Below, in pieces: positions 61,858-64,000 of a stretch of 64,000 nucleotides of DNA. The DNA is from Amycolatopsis sp. NBC_01480 (GTDB lineage: Bacteria > Actinomycetota > Actinomycetes > Mycobacteriales > Pseudonocardiaceae). The stretch is taken from the NCBI RefSeq assembly GCF_036227205.1, contig NZ_CP109442.1, positions 5,270,001-5,334,000 of the forward strand. Direction: 5' to 3'. The notes under the pieces were generated by a model, which did not search any database, was not told the DNA's origin, and was given only the letters and a program-made list of their open reading frames with translations. The translations under genes and the position numbers were made by a program. The number at the start of each line of letters is the position of its first letter. Position 1 is the first letter of the stretch.

Positions 61858-63840
61858 GTGGAAGCCGAGACGGATGGTGCTGCCGAAAGTGATCCGACCG
61901 ACCCCGAGGACCGCACTGACGATTCCCGTGTGCCCCGTCGCCGCACCTGGCGCAGGATCCGCCGCGTCGCCTACTGCGTTTTCGGCGTCGGCATCGGCCT
62001 GCCGCTGATCGCGTTCTGGATCGCCTACCTGCTGCTGGACGTCCGCAGCCCGCAGGACGTGCTCGCGTCACTGGACAAAACGGTGGTGCTGAAGTACTCC
62101 GACGGCAGCGAGCTGCTCAAGGTCCCGCCGGCCGAGGGCGATCGCCTGTTCGTGCCGTATGCGAAGGTGCCGGAGAAGCTGCGCGACGCGATCATCGCGA
62201 CCGAGGACCCGACATTCTGGGACAACGCCGGCTTCGACCCCACCGGCATCGGCCGCGCTTTCCTGACCGGCGTCGGTGGCGGTTCCGGCATCACGCAGCA
62301 GTACATCAAGAAATCCACCGGCGACGACGACGCGACGATCGGACGCAAGCTCGAGGAGCTGGTGCTCGCCACGAAGATCACGCAGCAGCAGAGCAAGGAG
62401 CAGATCTTCGAGAGCTACGTCAACATCATCTCGTTCGGCCGCGGCACGTTCGGCCCCGCGGCGGCGATGAACGCGTACTTCGGCCGGAACCTCGACGACA
62501 GCATGACCTGGAGCGAAGCCGCCTTCCTGGCCGGGATGATCCAGTCGCCCTCGGTGCACGACCCCGCGGTGTCGGGCGACGCGCACGCGGCCAAGCGCTG
62601 GGATTACGTGCGGAACAAGGTCGTCGAGCGTGGTTATGTCAAGGGCGCGGATGCGGCGGCGATGGCGTATCCGGGCGCGGAGATCCAGGCGCCGTCGGAG
62701 ACGCGCGCGAGCCGGCTGACCTACGACGAGTACCACGTCAAACAGCAGGTGCTCGCCGAGCTGGAGCAGGACGGGTTCCCGCTTTCCCGGCTGCAGCAAG
62801 GAAACCTGACCGTGCAGACGACGCTGGACCGCGGGGCGCAGGCCGCCGCGCGCTCGTCGCTGGCCGACCGGCTGAAGGGCGAGCCCAAGGAGTTCCGCGG
62901 CGGGCTGGTGTCCGTTGACCCGTCGACCGGTGCGGTGCGCGCGTACGACGGGGGCGACAACGGCGTGCGCGACTACGCCGGTTCGGAGCACGCGGCGGGC
63001 TCCGCGTTCTACCCGTTCACCCTCGCCGCCGGGCTGCGCAAGGGAATTTCGCCCGATCAGCCGGTGCCGGCGCCGGATCGGGTCAGCTTCCTGGGCGAGG
63101 AGTTCGTCTACCCCAACCGCTGCGGCAAACCCTGCACCCTGCGCGGCGCCATGGCCTCGGGCGCGGACACCCCGTTCATCGGGCTGGCCGGCAAGGTCGG
63201 GCCCGACGCGCTGAGCGAGACGGCGCGCGACGCCGGGATCCCGGAGACCATCAACGGCGCGCGGACGCTGCGGGAAAAGGACGGTTACCTGATCGGCTCG
63301 GGCATCGCCGTCGGCCGGTACCCGTTGCGGCCGCTGGACTTGGCCGGCGCGTACGCGAGCTTCGCCGACGGCGGCCTGCGCACCACGCCGCACCTGGTGG
63401 AGAAGGTCCTCGACCAGAACGGCGAAGTCGTGTGGCAGCACGACAACACGGCCAAACCCGCCTTCGACGCCGACCCGGGCGTGAGCAAGCGCATCGCCGA
63501 CGGCGTGACCGGCGTGCTCCAGACCGCCCTGCCCGACGGCCGCCCCGCAGCGCTGCGCACCGGCGAGTTCCAGCACGGCGACTCCACCGACAACCAGGAC
63601 GGCTGGGCGATCGGCTACACCCCGCAGCTGGCCACGGCCGTGTGGATCGGCTCCGACGACGATCGTCGCCTGTTCGACGCCACGGGCGCCAAGCTGGTCG
63701 GCGCGACCGTGCCCGCCGACGTCTGGCGGGTGTTCATGACCCAGACGCACAAATCGCTGCCGGTCCGCTGGAACTCCCCGGTCCTGATGCCGCCGGGGAT
63801 CAAACCCGGCGTGCCCTTCCAGCGGGGCCCTGGCTCGTGA
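61858..63840 (+). CDS. class A penicillin-binding protein-like, with degenerate transpeptidase domain
   Basis: A 660-residue protein. One membrane helix lies near residues 40-60 (FGVGIGLPLIAFWIAYLLLD). The GT51 glycosyltransferase domain (about 85-270) has ATEDPTFWDNAGFDP (catalytic Glu kept, His absent), GGGSGITQQYIKKS and RKLEEL (second Glu). The transpeptidase-like domain (about 350-640) has all three motifs altered: SxxK reads GSAFYPFT (Lys to Tyr), SxN reads GADTPF, and KTG reads RTGEFQ. It is thus probably a glycan polymerase or scaffold without transpeptidase activity. GTG 61858 has no clear ribosome site. Confidence 0.88.
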   Translation: MEAETDGAAESDPTDPEDRTDDSRVPRRRTWRRIRRVAYCVFGVGIGLPLIAFWIAYLLLDVRSPQDVLASLDKTVVLKYSDGSELLKVPPAEGDRLFVPYAKVPEKLRDAIIATEDPTFWDNAGFDPTGIGRAFLTGVGGGSGITQQYIKKSTGDDDATIGRKLEELVLATKITQQQSKEQIFESYVNIISFGRGTFGPAAAMNAYFGRNLDDSMTWSEAAFLAGMIQSPSVHDPAVSGDAHAAKRWDYVRNKVVERGYVKGADAAAMAYPGAEIQAPSETRASRLTYDEYHVKQQVLAELEQDGFPLSRLQQGNLTVQTTLDRGAQAAARSSLADRLKGEPKEFRGGLVSVDPSTGAVRAYDGGDNGVRDYAGSEHAAGSAFYPFTLAAGLRKGISPDQPVPAPDRVSFLGEEFVYPNRCGKPCTLRGAMASGADTPFIGLAGKVGPDALSETARDAGIPETINGARTLREKDGYLIGSGIAVGRYPLRPLDLAGAYASFADGGLRTTPHLVEKVLDQNGEVVWQHDNTAKPAFDADPGVSKRIADGVTGVLQTALPDGRPAALRTGEFQHGDSTDNQDGWAIGYTPQLATAVWIGSDDDRRLFDATGAKLVGATVPADVWRVFMTQTHKSLPVRWNSPVLMPPGIKPGVPFQRGPGS

Positions 63841-63845
63841 GGTCT

Positions 63846-63892
63846 CTGAAGGCCACCTTGAGGGACGTATGGTCTCTCAAGGTGGCCTTCAG
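63846..63892. repeat. dispersed palindrome, copy 2 (probable terminator of the PBP-like gene)
   Basis: A 17-bp perfect stem, CTGAAGGCCACCTTGAG with its complement, and a 13-base loop containing GGACGTA. It starts 5 bp after the stop. The core is shared with the palindrome at 37795-37841. Confidence 0.88.
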
Positions 63893-63916
63893 GGCCCTGT
63901 CGCTCGGCCGGGTGAG

Positions 63917-64000
63917 TCAGCGGACGCGGGCGAGCACGAACCCGTCGTAACCCTTGCTGCCGACGGTTTGCACGGCCGTGGCGTCGAGCCGGTCGTCGCC
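63917..64000 (-). CDS. methyltransferase, C-terminal end (5' part outside window)
   Basis: Only the last 27 codons are inside the window. They read DDRLDATAVQTVGSKGYDGF, then VLARVR, which matches the C-terminal strand of class I SAM-dependent O-methyltransferase-like proteins in actinobacteria. No catalytic part is visible. It converges on the PBP-like gene across the palindrome. Confidence 0.55.
   Translation of the reverse strand, partial: GDDRLDATAVQTVGSKGYDGFVLARVR

Noticed and set aside
1-64000. tRNA or rRNA genes, insertion sequences, integrases, attachment sites, biosynthetic clusters
   Set aside because: None was recognised on reading; the two palindrome copies are not next to a transposase gene, and no PKS or NRPS motifs occur.

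Overview
The window is high-GC DNA from an actinobacterium, most likely a member of the Pseudonocardiaceae close to Amycolatopsis. The evidence is the GTG/TTG start usage, the strong GC bias at third codon positions, the mycobacteria-like order of several gene blocks (DAK-recG, pyc, rsmD-coaD, sepIVA-yceD-rpmF-rnc, glnA4-GATase-ALDH-SDR), a complete yrbE-mce operon, and short perfect palindromes after stop codons. The genus assignment is inference. No rRNA, tRNA, insertion sequence, integrase or CRISPR array was seen.

Layout. 1-5.7 kb: a partial hydrolase, rpmB on the minus strand, then a DAK/FakA-like protein, recG and an acetyltransferase. 5.7-16.5 kb: mixed metabolic and regulatory genes (TetR with an erythromycin-esterase-like enzyme, DUF4288, a subtilisin-like protein with a damaged oxyanion hole, pyruvate carboxylase, an arginase-family protein, a YtrA-type GntR/membrane pair, a PucR regulator). 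16.5-31.5 kb: a cell-surface lipid-transport region. It holds yrbEA-yrbEB-mceABCDEF, two Mce-associated membrane proteins and a secreted protein in one tightly overlapping minus-strand operon. Beside it lie two further secreted proteins and an RCC1-repeat protein. One secreted protein (17.0-18.7 kb) looks like a fusion of the two stand-alone ones. A GTTAC-N14/15-GTAAC-type site lies upstream of all three minus-strand units.

31.5-45.5 kb: a luciferase-like oxidoreductase, a HelD/HelR-type RNA polymerase-associated helicase, rsmD-coaD, a secreted protein with two RNase Sa-type domains, the sepIVA-yceD-rpmF-rnc block, an SDR, mutM, a three-gene cassette (EspR-like regulator, ImmA-like metalloprotease, multi-pass membrane protein) and a PadR-HAAS pair joined through a 26-codon ORF. 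45.5-47.0 kb is repeat-rich and carries two coupled micro-ORFs and a GSP17M-like membrane protein.

47.2-51.9 kb is a glnA4/GATase/aldehyde dehydrogenase/SDR operon resembling gamma-glutamyl-amine catabolism. 52-60.2 kb is a glycine and serine operon, gcvP-gcvT-gcvH-glyA-lipA-sdaA, behind a tandem glycine riboswitch. Together it can turn glycine into a C1 unit plus serine and then pyruvate, and can lipoylate its own GcvH. The window closes with divergent ArsR and FadR-type regulators, a class A PBP-like protein whose transpeptidase motifs are all altered, and the 3' end of a methyltransferase gene.

The least ordinary signals are the degenerate transpeptidase, the EspR/ImmA/membrane cassette, the modular secreted proteins sharing an operator with the mce operon, the tandem RNase protein without a visible inhibitor gene, the coupled Cys-rich micro-ORFs, the 12-residue tandem repeats inside the DhaL domain, and a dispersed palindrome family.
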